A stretch of DNA of 64,000 nucleotides from Szabonella alba. Lineage in GTDB: Bacteria; Pseudomonadota; Alphaproteobacteria; Rhodobacterales; Rhodobacteraceae. The stretch covers positions 1 through 64,000 of the forward strand of contig NZ_JAESVN010000012.1 of assembly GCF_016765775.1 (NCBI RefSeq), read 5' to 3'. The notes under the pieces were generated by a model that worked only from the letters and a program-made list of their open reading frames with translations, was not told the origin of the DNA and searched no databases. Shown in pieces: positions 25,188-33,623 of this stretch (within the stretch, counting starts at the first letter, position 1; each line of letters opens with the position of its first letter). The translations under genes and the position numbers were made by a program.

Positions 25188-27881
25188 ATGAGCGAGATCA
25201 GCAGGGTTGCGCTGTTTGGCAAATTGAACAAGCTGGGCTATCAGGCCATCGAAAGTGCCGCCGTCTTCTGCAAGCTGCGCGGCAACCCCTATGTCGAGAT
25301 CGTGCACTGGTTCCACCAGATCCTGCAGGGGTCCGACAGCGATGTGCATCGCATCGCGCAGCATTACAAGCTGGATGCGTCCAACATGGCGCGCGACATG
25401 ACGCGCGCGCTGGATGCGCTGCCGCGGGGGGCCTCGGCGATTTCCGACCTGTCGTCGCATCTGGAAAGCGCGGTGGAACGGGCCTGGGTTTACGGGTCGC
25501 TGAAATACAATTCCAGTCAGGTCCGCACCGGGCACATCGTGCTGGGGATGCTCAAGACCAAGGAATTGCAGAATATCCTGTTCGGCGTGTCGGAGGAGTT
25601 CCGCAAGATCAAGCCGGACGATCTGGCCGACAATTTCGCCGATGCCACCGATGGCTCCCCCGAGGATCGCATGGCGCCGCAGGATGGCAGCAGCACCGGT
25701 GGCGGCGTCAGCCCGGGTGAACATTCCGGCGCCATCGCGCCCGCCCAGATGGGCAAGGAAGAAGCGTTGCAGCAGTTCTGCACCGACCTGACGCAGCAGG
25801 CCCGTGACGGCAAGATCGACCCGATCGTGGGCCGGGATGAGGAAATCCGGCAGGTCGTCGATGTGCTGATGCGGCGGCGTCAGAACAATCCGATCCTGAC
25901 CGGTGAGGCCGGCGTGGGCAAGACGGCGGTGGTCGAAGGCTTCGCTTTGCGCATCGCGCGCGGCGACGTGCCCCCCAGCCTGAAGGATGCGCGCATCCTG
26001 AGCCTTGATGTCGGGCTGCTGCAGGCCGGGGCCAGCATGAAGGGCGAGTTCGAGAACCGCCTGAAGTCGGTGATCGACGAGGTGCAGGCCAGCACGACCC
26101 CGATCATCATGTTCATCGACGAGACGCATACATTGGTGGGCGCTGGTGGGGCCGCAGGCACGGGCGATGCCGCGAACCTGCTGAAACCCGCGCTGGCGCG
26201 CGGTACGCTGCGCACCATCGGCGCGACGACATGGGCGGAATACAAGAAACATATCGAAAAAGACCCGGCCCTGACCCGGCGGTTCCAGACGGTTGTGGTG
26301 GATGAACCGAGCCCCACCAAGGCCATCATGATGATGCGCGGCATCGCGTCCATGCTGGAAAAGCACCACAAGGTGCAGGTGCTGGATGAGGGGATCGAGG
26401 CAGCGGTCAATCTGTCGGCGCGCTATATCCCCGCCCGCCAACTGCCCGACAAATCCGTTTCGGTGCTGGACACCGCCTGCGCCCGCGTGGCGATCAGCCA
26501 GTTCGCGGTGCCTGCGGAAGTGGACGACAGCCGTCGCCGCATTTCCGCGCTGGAGACCGAGCTGGAAATCATCAGCCGTGATGAGACCGCAGGTTATGAG
26601 GTGCATGAACGCCGCGTCGCCGTGACCCATGCCAAGGGGGAGGAGGAAACCCGCCTTGCAGGCCTGACCGAACGCTGGGAGGCAGAAAAGGCCGTGGTCG
26701 AGGAGATCCTTGCGATCCGCGCCAGATTGCGCGAGGGCGGCGCGCCGGTCGATCAGGCCGATGCCCCCGCCAGCCCGCTGGAGCCCGAGGCCCGCGCGGC
26801 GCTGATCACCGATCTGCGCGCCAAGAACGCGGCCCTGACGGAAATGCAGGGCGACAGCCCGCTGATCCTGCCGATTGTCGATGCGCAGGCCGTGGCGACG
26901 GTGGTGGGCGACTGGACCGGCATTCCGGTGGGCCGGATGGTCAAGGATGAGATCGAGACCGTCCTGAACCTTGAAACCCATCTGGCCAAGCGGGTGATCG
27001 GTCAGGACCACGCGATGAAGATGATCGCGAAACGCATCCAGACCAGCCGCGCGGGCCTCGACAACCCGCAAAAACCCATCGGGGTCTTCATGCTGGCGGG
27101 GACGTCGGGCGTCGGGAAAACCGAAACCGCGCTGGCGCTGGCCGAGGTGCTTTATGGCGGCGAACAGAATGTCATCACCATCAACATGTCCGAGTATCAG
27201 GAGGCCCATACCGTCAGCAGCCTGAAAGGCGCGCCTCCCGGCTATGTCGGCTATGGTGAGGGCGGGGTGCTGACCGAGGCGGTACGCCGCAAGCCCTATT
27301 CGGTGGTGTTGCTGGATGAGGTCGAAAAGGCCCATCCGGATGTGCATGAGATCTTCTTTCAGGTCTTCGACAAGGGCGTGATGGAGGATGGCGAAGGCCG
27401 GTCCATCGACTTCAAGAACTGTCTGATCCTGCTGACCACCAATGCGGGCACGGAAATGATCATGGATCTGTGCGCCGATCCCGATCTGATGCCCGACCCC
27501 GAGGGCATGGCCAAGGCGCTGCGGGATCCCTTGCTGAAGATCTTCCCGCCGGCGCTGCTGGGTCGTCTGGTGGTGATCCCCTATTATCCGCTGTCGCCGA
27601 CCATGATCGCCGAGATCACCAAACTGCAACTGAACCGCATCAAGAAGCGCGTGCAGTCGGCCCATGGTGTGCCGTTCGAGTATTCTGACGCCGTGGTGCA
27701 GACCATCGTGGACCGCTGTCAGGAACTGGAATCCGGTGGCCGCATGATCGACGCCATCGTGACCAACACCATGCTGCCGGACATCTCGGCCGAATTCCTG
27801 CGCCGCATGATGACCGGCGGTGAGGTCAGCAAGGTCGCCATTGACGTGACCGACGGAGAATTCACCTACGCCTTTGAATGA
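25188..27881 (+). CDS. clpV: T6SS sheath-recycling AAA+ ATPase ClpV (TssH)
   Basis: 897 residues. The order is a Clp N-domain (NKLGYQAIESAAVFCKLRGN), first AAA+ module with Walker A GEAGVGKT near residue 239 and Walker B IIMFIDETH, a middle region, and second AAA+ module with Walker A GTSGVGKTETA near residue 638 and SVVLLDEVEKAHPDV. It belongs to the ClpV subfamily of ClpB and disassembles contracted sheath by pulling on the TssC/VipB N-terminus. The start has a GTGACAGG-type upstream region. Confidence 0.95.
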   Translation: MSEISRVALFGKLNKLGYQAIESAAVFCKLRGNPYVEIVHWFHQILQGSDSDVHRIAQHYKLDASNMARDMTRALDALPRGASAISDLSSHLESAVERAWVYGSLKYNSSQVRTGHIVLGMLKTKELQNILFGVSEEFRKIKPDDLADNFADATDGSPEDRMAPQDGSSTGGGVSPGEHSGAIAPAQMGKEEALQQFCTDLTQQARDGKIDPIVGRDEEIRQVVDVLMRRRQNNPILTGEAGVGKTAVVEGFALRIARGDVPPSLKDARILSLDVGLLQAGASMKGEFENRLKSVIDEVQASTTPIIMFIDETHTLVGAGGAAGTGDAANLLKPALARGTLRTIGATTWAEYKKHIEKDPALTRRFQTVVVDEPSPTKAIMMMRGIASMLEKHHKVQVLDEGIEAAVNLSARYIPARQLPDKSVSVLDTACARVAISQFAVPAEVDDSRRRISALETELEIISRDETAGYEVHERRVAVTHAKGEEETRLAGLTERWEAEKAVVEEILAIRARLREGGAPVDQADAPASPLEPEARAALITDLRAKNAALTEMQGDSPLILPIVDAQAVATVVGDWTGIPVGRMVKDEIETVLNLETHLAKRVIGQDHAMKMIAKRIQTSRAGLDNPQKPIGVFMLAGTSGVGKTETALALAEVLYGGEQNVITINMSEYQEAHTVSSLKGAPPGYVGYGEGGVLTEAVRRKPYSVVLLDEVEKAHPDVHEIFFQVFDKGVMEDGEGRSIDFKNCLILLTTNAGTEMIMDLCADPDLMPDPEGMAKALRDPLLKIFPPALLGRLVVIPYYPLSPTMIAEITKLQLNRIKKRVQSAHGVPFEYSDAVVQTIVDRCQELESGGRMIDAIVTNTMLPDISAEFLRRMMTGGEVSKVAIDVTDGEFTYAFE

Positions 27882-27922
27882 CGAGATCCTGAAAATCCAT
27901 TTTCATCAAGAGGAGAGAGACC

Positions 27923-28831
27923 ATGCCCGCAGCCGATGGCAAGACCGAGTTCACCGCCGAACTGGACGCCGATCCGCTTGATGAGATGACCAAGCAGGCC
28001 AAGGAGTTCATTAAGGAAAGCAAGGTCTTGTCGAAGAAGTTCGGCAAGATCACCTTTTCGCAGAAAATCATGCTCGACCCGCGCAAGTGGAAGAAGAAGA
28101 CACTGAATGCGGGGATGTATGGCGCGGCGCGGTGGGATCTGAAGATCCTTGCGGTGCGGGTCGGGCAATATGCCAAGGATGGCAAACCCGATGCCAAGGC
28201 CGAGGCGGCGCTGTCGAAGGATTACGACAAGATCGTGAAAGCGATCACCAAGAAGCTGTCGCTGGAACTGGAAGAGCTTGAAAAGGGCGGCGACAACAAG
28301 AAGGCGCTGAAGGATGGCAAGGCGGCCTTTGCCAAGCTTGACAATGTGGACTTCAAGAGCGCCTTCACCGGTCCGCTGAAATCGGCCATCGACGTGATGA
28401 AATGGCTGGAAAAGGCGGTTTCAGGACGCAATGCCAAGAATGCCTTCACCAAGGCGGCCGGGGACATGGCCACCGTTTCGGGCCAGTTCGACAAGGTTGG
28501 GCGGGAGGCCAATGCCGCCGTGGCCTTTCTGATGAAATCGGCCAAGGAACATGCCAAGGCCGATGATGCGGGCCTGCAGAACTTTGCCAAAGAAATTGAG
28601 AAAAGCGAGAAGATCTTCCAGAAGTTCCTGAGCGAGGCCGAGGCTTTTGAAAAGACACTCGACGAGGCCGAGGCCACGATCAAGGAAGGCAAGCTGGACG
28701 CGGCGGGCGTGAAGGCCGAGATCGTCAAGCTGCAGCGCGTGGCCGGGGTGGACAAGTCGGCGCAGGAGGCCCTGAAGGCGGCCAAGACGCTCAAGCCTGC
28801 CTTTCTGAAGATCGAGAAATCGCTAAAGTAA
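27923..28831 (+). CDS. Unknown lysine-rich, all-helical coiled-coil protein
   Basis: 302 residues starting after AAGAGGAGAG. No family was recognised. About one residue in five is Lys, and the protein looks entirely helical with heptad-like stretches (AKEFIKESKVLSKKFGK, KKLSLELEELEKG, FAKEIEKSEKIFQKFLSEAE, FEKTLDEAEATIKEGK). There is no signal peptide or membrane helix, apart from short apolar stretches in the middle. It sits between clpV and the sodium channel gene, inside the T6SS operon and three genes before vgrG. It could be a secreted cargo, an adaptor, or a structural partner of the fusion protein two genes downstream. Confidence 0.8.
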   Translation: MPAADGKTEFTAELDADPLDEMTKQAKEFIKESKVLSKKFGKITFSQKIMLDPRKWKKKTLNAGMYGAARWDLKILAVRVGQYAKDGKPDAKAEAALSKDYDKIVKAITKKLSLELEELEKGGDNKKALKDGKAAFAKLDNVDFKSAFTGPLKSAIDVMKWLEKAVSGRNAKNAFTKAAGDMATVSGQFDKVGREANAAVAFLMKSAKEHAKADDAGLQNFAKEIEKSEKIFQKFLSEAEAFEKTLDEAEATIKEGKLDAAGVKAEIVKLQRVAGVDKSAQEALKAAKTLKPAFLKIEKSLK

Positions 28832-28867
28832 GCGCGGGGTCACCGCAGCGCAGAAGGAGCCGGAGAG

Positions 28868-29725
28868 GTGAGCGAAATCGCTGAAATGGACGACGGGACG
28901 TTCCGCGCGCGGTTGCGGGTTTTCATCGAACGTTCGGCCGTGCGGAACACGATCCTTGCACTGGTCATCCTGAATGCGATCATTCTGGGGCTGTCCACTT
29001 CGGATTACATCAAGACCAACCTGCCCGGCGTGATCTACACGTTGGACCGGGTTATCCTTGCGATCTTCGTGCTGGAGATTGCGGCGAAACTCTATGCCTA
29101 TGGATTGTCGTTTTTCCGCAATGCGTGGAATGTGTTCGATTTCTGCGTGGTGGGTCTGGGGCTTTTGCCGCAGACCACCAGCCTTTCGGCGCTGCGCGCC
29201 CTGCGGGTGATCCGGGCGCTGCGCATCCTGTCGGCGGTGCCGCAGATGCGGTCGGTGGTACAGGCGCTGTTCGATGCCTTGCCCGGCATGGGCGCGGTCA
29301 TCATCATGCTGTCGATCGTGTTCTATGTTTTCGCGGTGATGGCGACGATCATGTTCGGCGCGAAGTTCGATGAATGGTTCGGCACGGTGGGGGCATCGCT
29401 GTATTCGCTGTTCCAGATCATGACGCTGGAAAGCTGGTCGATGGGCATCGTGCGCCCGGTCATGTATGAGTATCCCTATGCTTGGGCGTTTTTCGTGCCC
29501 TTCATCGTGATGACCGCCTTTTCGGTGCTGAACCTTTTCATCGGTCTGTTGGTCAACACGATGCAATCGGCGGTGGAGGCCGAGGCCGAGGCCGAATTTG
29601 AAAAGCTACGTGATCTGGTGCGCTCGGAAACCGATCAGGTCGGGGAACAGGTCGCTGCCCTGCAGGGAGAGGTTCAGGCCCTGCGCACCGAGATCCGGGC
29701 CCTGATGGAACAGAAGAATGGCTGA
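28868..29725 (+). CDS. Voltage-gated sodium channel, NaChBac/NavAb family
   Basis: 285 residues from a GTG preceded by GAAGGAG. S1-S4: NTILALVILNAIILGL (~27-42), VILAIFVLEIAAKLYAYGL (~62-80), FDFCVVGLGLL (~90-100), and S4 SALRALRVIRALRIL with Arg110, 113, 116, 119 at three-residue spacing. S5 is ~140-163; the pore filter TLESWSMG is at 186-193, the same string as in NavAb; S6 is FFVPFIVMTAFSVLNLFIGLL (~208-228). The C-terminus is a coiled coil (EAEAEAEFEKLRDLV, ALQGEVQALRTEIRALME) as in tetrameric bacterial Nav channels. These pass Na+ across the inner membrane on depolarisation. The last 8 bp overlap the next gene. A channel inside a T6SS operon is unexpected. Confidence 0.93.
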   Translation: MSEIAEMDDGTFRARLRVFIERSAVRNTILALVILNAIILGLSTSDYIKTNLPGVIYTLDRVILAIFVLEIAAKLYAYGLSFFRNAWNVFDFCVVGLGLLPQTTSLSALRALRVIRALRILSAVPQMRSVVQALFDALPGMGAVIIMLSIVFYVFAVMATIMFGAKFDEWFGTVGASLYSLFQIMTLESWSMGIVRPVMYEYPYAWAFFVPFIVMTAFSVLNLFIGLLVNTMQSAVEAEAEAEFEKLRDLVRSETDQVGEQVAALQGEVQALRTEIRALMEQKNG

Positions 29726-32700
29726 CAGTTCACAGAAATTCATCTCCCGCAATCGCGCGCCAAGGGTCCAGATCGAATATGATGTGGAGCTTTACGGCGC
29801 GGAAAAGAAGGTCCAGCTGCCCTTTGTCATGGGGGTGATGTCTGATCTGGCAGGCAAGTCGGAAGAACCGCAACCGCCCGTGGCCGACCGGAAGTTTCTG
29901 GAGATCGACACCGACAATTTCGACGCGCGTATGAAATCCATGCGCCCGCGCGCCGCCTTCACCGTGCCCAATACCCTGACGGGTGAGGGTGAGGTCGCGG
30001 TCGATCTGACCTTTGAAAGCATGGCCGATTTCAGCCCTGCCGAGATTGCCCGCAAGGTGGAACCCCTGCGCAAGCTGCTGGAGGCGCGCACACAGCTTTC
30101 CAATCTGATGACCTATATGGATGGCAAGACCGGGGCCGAGACCCTGATCGAGCAGACCTTGCAGGACCCGGCGCTGCTGTCGGCCCTTGCCACCAACGCC
30201 GCTACGCAACCGGACCGGTCACCTCCCGGCCTTTCCGCCGCGCTGGACGCTTTGCGTTCTGCTGCGCCGGAGGATGGGGAGGCGTCGGATAGGACCGCCG
30301 CCGCGCTTGACGCTTTGCGCTCGGCTACGCCGGAGGATGGGAGCGCGCCAGATACGACGTCCGCTGCGCTTGACGCTTTGCGTTCCGTTGCACCGAAAGA
30401 AGAAGACGCGCCGGATACGACCACCGTTGCGCTTGACGCCTTGCGCTCTGCTGCGCCGGAGGCTGAGGAAGCGCCGGATACGACATCCGCCGCGCTGGCC
30501 GCTTTGCGTTCCGCTGCGCCGGAGGCTGAGGAAGCGCCGGATACAGCATCCGCTACGCTGGCCGCTTTGCGTTCGGCTACGCCAGAGGCTGAGGAAGCAC
30601 CGGATACAACATCCGCTGCGCTGGCCGCTTTGCGTGCCGCTGCGCCGGAGGATGACGGCGCGCCTGATACGAGATCCTCCGCGCTGGAGGCTTTGCGTTC
30701 GGCGACGCCGGAGGAAGCGGACGCGCCGGATACGACATCCGCCGCGCTGGACGCTTTGCGTTCGGCCACGCCGGAGAACGAAGAAACACCCGACGCGGCT
30801 GCCGCTGCCTTGGAGGCTCTGCGCGCCACTACGCCCATGGAGGCTGAGGACGCGACTGACACGGCTGCCGCTGCGCTGGACGCGCTACGCTCGGCCACGC
30901 CGGAGGACGAAAGAACGCCGGATACATCCGCTGCCGCACTGGACGCCCTGCGCGCCGTTGCACCGCACGAGGATCCGCTTGCCGATCTGCTGGCTGATGC
31001 CGCGCCGCTGGTCGATACCGATACCGGGCCGGAAGAGGCGCTGGCCTCGGTCCTGAGCGGGTCGGGAGCCGAGTTCGATCCGCTGGCGGATCTTCTGGCA
31101 GATGAGCTTTCACCGGCGGATGAGGGTGAGGCAGGCGGGGATCTTCCCGATCCTGCCTTGCCGGGGGAGGGTGCCGAGACAGCCCCGGATGGCCTGCCCG
31201 ATCCGGCGCCTGCCGAGGATCCGCTGGCGGCGCTGGATGCTTTTCTGGACCCAACGCCCGACGCTGAAATCCCGGCACCGGCCACAGATGATGCGCTGGC
31301 CGGTCCTGACGATCTGCTGGTCGGATCTGCAGGAGGTGAGAGTGTCGACCCCGACGCGGAAGACGGGGCCGATCTTGACGACCTGCTGGCCACGCTGGGC
31401 GGTGAGGCTTCGGCACCCGATGCGGATGCAGAGGAGGGCGCGCCTGAGCCCGACGCGGAAGATGGGACCGATCTTGACGACCTGATGGCCATGCTGGGCG
31501 GTGAGGCTTCGGCACTCGGTGGGGAAGTGGCAGAGATCGCGCCCGAACCCGACGCGGAAGACGGGACTGATCTTGACGACCTGCTGGCCACGCTGGGCGG
31601 TGAGGCTTCGGCACCCGATGCGGATGCAGAGGAGGGCGCGCCCGAACCCGACGCGGAAGACGGGACTGATCTTGACGACCTGCTGGCCACGCTGGGCGGT
31701 GAGGCCTCGGCACCCGATGCGGATGCAGAGGAGGGCGCGCCCGAACCCGGCGCGGAAGATGGGACCGATCTTGACGACCTGCTGGCCACGTTCGGCGGTG
31801 AAGCTTCGGCACCCGATGCGGCGGCAGAGGAGGGCGCGCCCGCCCCGGTCACGGAAATGGAGGACAGCATGGCCCTGCTTGACGATCTTCTGGCCGCGCC
31901 GCCGCAGGCCGCTGCGGCCAGGCCCGCAGGCCCGGTCATCGCCCGGATCACCGCGCCGAAACCCTCGGCCGAGGCGCTGGCCCGGCCCCGGTTCCGCATG
32001 GCGGTTTTCGGGGATTTCTCGGGGCGGGCCGCCGCAGGCAAGATCGAGACCGGCGATGCGCTGGCCCGCCGACGCCCGATCGAACTGGATGTCGATACGG
32101 TCGAAGAGGTGATCGAGGGCTTTGCAACCCGGCTGGTGCTGCCGGTCGGCCCCGACGGCAAGGGGATCGAGGTGCCCTTGGGCGGGCTTGACGACCTGCA
32201 CCCGGATGAGATCGTCGGCAATTGTGAGATCTTCGAGGCGCTGAAAGGGCTGCGCCAGCGCCTGTCCGTGCCTTCGATGGCGGCGCGTGCCGTGGCCGAG
32301 ATGCAGGGCTGGGCGGGGGAGTTCACGACGCAGGCGACCGCGACCCACCGCCATTCCGCCGCAAGCTCGGTGCCCACCGACCGCCGTTTGAGCGATTTCC
32401 AGAAACTGATCGGCGATGTTTCGGGGCGGCTGACGCAGGTCTCCCCGGTGGATGACATGATCGCCCAGATCATCGGCCCACATGTCGTGCCCGGCCCCAG
32501 CCCCGAGGCGGCGGTGCTGAAGGCCTCGGTCGATGCGGCGATGGGTTCGGCGATGAAACTGATCCTGCACCACCCCGAATTTCAGGCCATCGAGGCGCAG
32601 TGGCGCGGGCTGGACCTTCTGGCGCGGCGCATCGAGACCGATGTGAAACTGCAGATCATTCTTTTCGATGTCTCCGCCGAGGAACTGGCCGCCGATCTGG

Positions 32701-33623
32701 CCGCGAGTGATGATCTGGCGCAGACCGGCCTGTTCCGGCTGCTGGATGCGCCCTTGCAGGAAGAGGGCGGGATCGGCTTTTCGGCGCTGTTCGGGCTTTA
32801 TACCTTTGAGGAAACCCCGCCCCATGCCGAACTTCTGACTCGGGTGGCGCAGGTCGCGGCCCATGTCGAGGCGCCGTTCTTTGCCGCGATCACCCCGGGC
32901 TATCTGGAGGTCGATCTGCGCGACCGTCACCCGCTGACCGCACGGGCCTGGGACGGGTTGCGCGCGCATGACGCGGCGGGCTGGCTGGGGCTGGTCACGC
33001 CGCGCTTCCTGCTGCGCCGTCCTTATGGCCGCAAATCCGATCCGATCGACGCTTTCGAGTTTGAGGAGTTTTCCGAACAGGAAGGGCTGAAAGGCATGCT
33101 CTGGGCCAATCCGGTGCTGCTGACCGCGTTGCTGATGGCCGCGGAATGGAAGGCGGGCGGGCCGAAGATGACGCTGGGCGGGCAGATGTCGATGGGCGAC
33201 ATGCCCTATCACTTTGCCCGTGACCGGCATGGTGATCAGGTGGCGCTGCCCTGCACGGAACGCAACATGACCGAGGCGCTGGTGCGCCACACGATGACGC
33301 GCGGCTATATGCCAGTCGTGTCGATCCGGGGCCGGGATGTGGTGCGGCTGGCCTCGTTCCAGTCCTTGGCCGGATCCGAGATTGCGGGGCCGTGGTCCGG
33401 CGCGCCGCCGGTCCGCGACAAGGGCCCTGTGGCCAGCGGGCTGGACCTTGAAATGGAAATGCCCGCGCCCGATGACGGCGTGGAAACTGGGGAAACCGGG
33501 GACACAGCGGCGGCAGCCGAGGATGATCTGGATGCGCTGCTGGCCAGTTTCGGCGATGTGGACACACCCAGCGACCCGAATGCGATAGATGCCGAACTGG
33601 CAGCACTACTGGAGGGCTTGTAA
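29718..33623 (+). CDS. Giant T6SS sheath-like fusion: TssB - repeat linkers - TssB-like - TssC-like
   Basis: 1301 residues in one uninterrupted frame. Residues 1-160 are a full TssB (RNRAPRVQIEYDVELYGAE; ~23 differences from TssB at 18126). Residues ~174-420 are 12 copies of a ~21-residue repeat (consensus AALDALRSATPE plus an acidic tail). An acidic stretch with DPLADLLAD motifs leads to 5 copies of a 33-residue repeat (548-712) centred on DLDDLLATLGGEASAPD. From ~756, RFRMAVFGDFSGR and PIELDVDTVEEVIEGF resemble a second, diverged TssB. Then a TssC-like part follows: LILHHPEFQAIEAQWRGL, LVTPRFLLRRPYGRKSDPID, GYMPVVSIRGRDVV. The TssC C-terminal strands are absent, replaced by an acidic tail with DDLDALLASFGD. 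TssC2/ImpD-type second sheath proteins are known in alphaproteobacteria; I do not know of this N-terminal TssB-linker arrangement. It may be a sheath cap or anchor. Confidence 0.88.
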   Translation: MADSSQKFISRNRAPRVQIEYDVELYGAEKKVQLPFVMGVMSDLAGKSEEPQPPVADRKFLEIDTDNFDARMKSMRPRAAFTVPNTLTGEGEVAVDLTFESMADFSPAEIARKVEPLRKLLEARTQLSNLMTYMDGKTGAETLIEQTLQDPALLSALATNAATQPDRSPPGLSAALDALRSAAPEDGEASDRTAAALDALRSATPEDGSAPDTTSAALDALRSVAPKEEDAPDTTTVALDALRSAAPEAEEAPDTTSAALAALRSAAPEAEEAPDTASATLAALRSATPEAEEAPDTTSAALAALRAAAPEDDGAPDTRSSALEALRSATPEEADAPDTTSAALDALRSATPENEETPDAAAAALEALRATTPMEAEDATDTAAAALDALRSATPEDERTPDTSAAALDALRAVAPHEDPLADLLADAAPLVDTDTGPEEALASVLSGSGAEFDPLADLLADELSPADEGEAGGDLPDPALPGEGAETAPDGLPDPAPAEDPLAALDAFLDPTPDAEIPAPATDDALAGPDDLLVGSAGGESVDPDAEDGADLDDLLATLGGEASAPDADAEEGAPEPDAEDGTDLDDLMAMLGGEASALGGEVAEIAPEPDAEDGTDLDDLLATLGGEASAPDADAEEGAPEPDAEDGTDLDDLLATLGGEASAPDADAEEGAPEPGAEDGTDLDDLLATFGGEASAPDAAAEEGAPAPVTEMEDSMALLDDLLAAPPQAAAARPAGPVIARITAPKPSAEALARPRFRMAVFGDFSGRAAAGKIETGDALARRRPIELDVDTVEEVIEGFATRLVLPVGPDGKGIEVPLGGLDDLHPDEIVGNCEIFEALKGLRQRLSVPSMAARAVAEMQGWAGEFTTQATATHRHSAASSVPTDRRLSDFQKLIGDVSGRLTQVSPVDDMIAQIIGPHVVPGPSPEAAVLKASVDAAMGSAMKLILHHPEFQAIEAQWRGLDLLARRIETDVKLQIILFDVSAEELAADLAASDDLAQTGLFRLLDAPLQEEGGIGFSALFGLYTFEETPPHAELLTRVAQVAAHVEAPFFAAITPGYLEVDLRDRHPLTARAWDGLRAHDAAGWLGLVTPRFLLRRPYGRKSDPIDAFEFEEFSEQEGLKGMLWANPVLLTALLMAAEWKAGGPKMTLGGQMSMGDMPYHFARDRHGDQVALPCTERNMTEALVRHTMTRGYMPVVSIRGRDVVRLASFQSLAGSEIAGPWSGAPPVRDKGPVASGLDLEMEMPAPDDGVETGETGDTAAAAEDDLDALLASFGDVDTPSDPNAIDAELAALLEGL
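30237..30980 (+). repeat. Tandem repeat, 12 units of about 63 bp (21 codons)
   Basis: Within the fusion gene. Each unit encodes a helix-like core (AALDALRSATPE) followed by an acidic Pro/Thr segment such as EEAPDTTS. One unit is 22 codons. Units differ by point changes, so this is an older array than the 99-bp one. End positions are approximate. Confidence 0.85.
31359..31853 (+). repeat. Tandem repeat, 5 units of 99 bp (33 codons)
   Basis: Units begin at 31359, 31458, 31557, 31656 and 31755, each with EDG(T/A)DLDDL and LGGEASAPDADAEEGAPEP. Units 1, 3 and 4 are nearly identical at the DNA level, while unit 2 has diverged in its second half. Such an array can change copy number by slippage or recombination without shifting the frame. 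Confidence 0.9.

Noticed and set aside
31359-31853. Possible CRISPR-like regular spacing
   Set aside because: The 99-bp units are contiguous, in frame and coding, with no spacers.
30113-33290. Very long minus-strand open frames (786 and 726 codons) opposite the sheath fusion
   Set aside because: They mirror the GC-rich tandem repeats, have Ser/Arg or His/Gln-biased low-complexity translations, and match no family; the plus-strand frame has clear TssB/TssC motifs.
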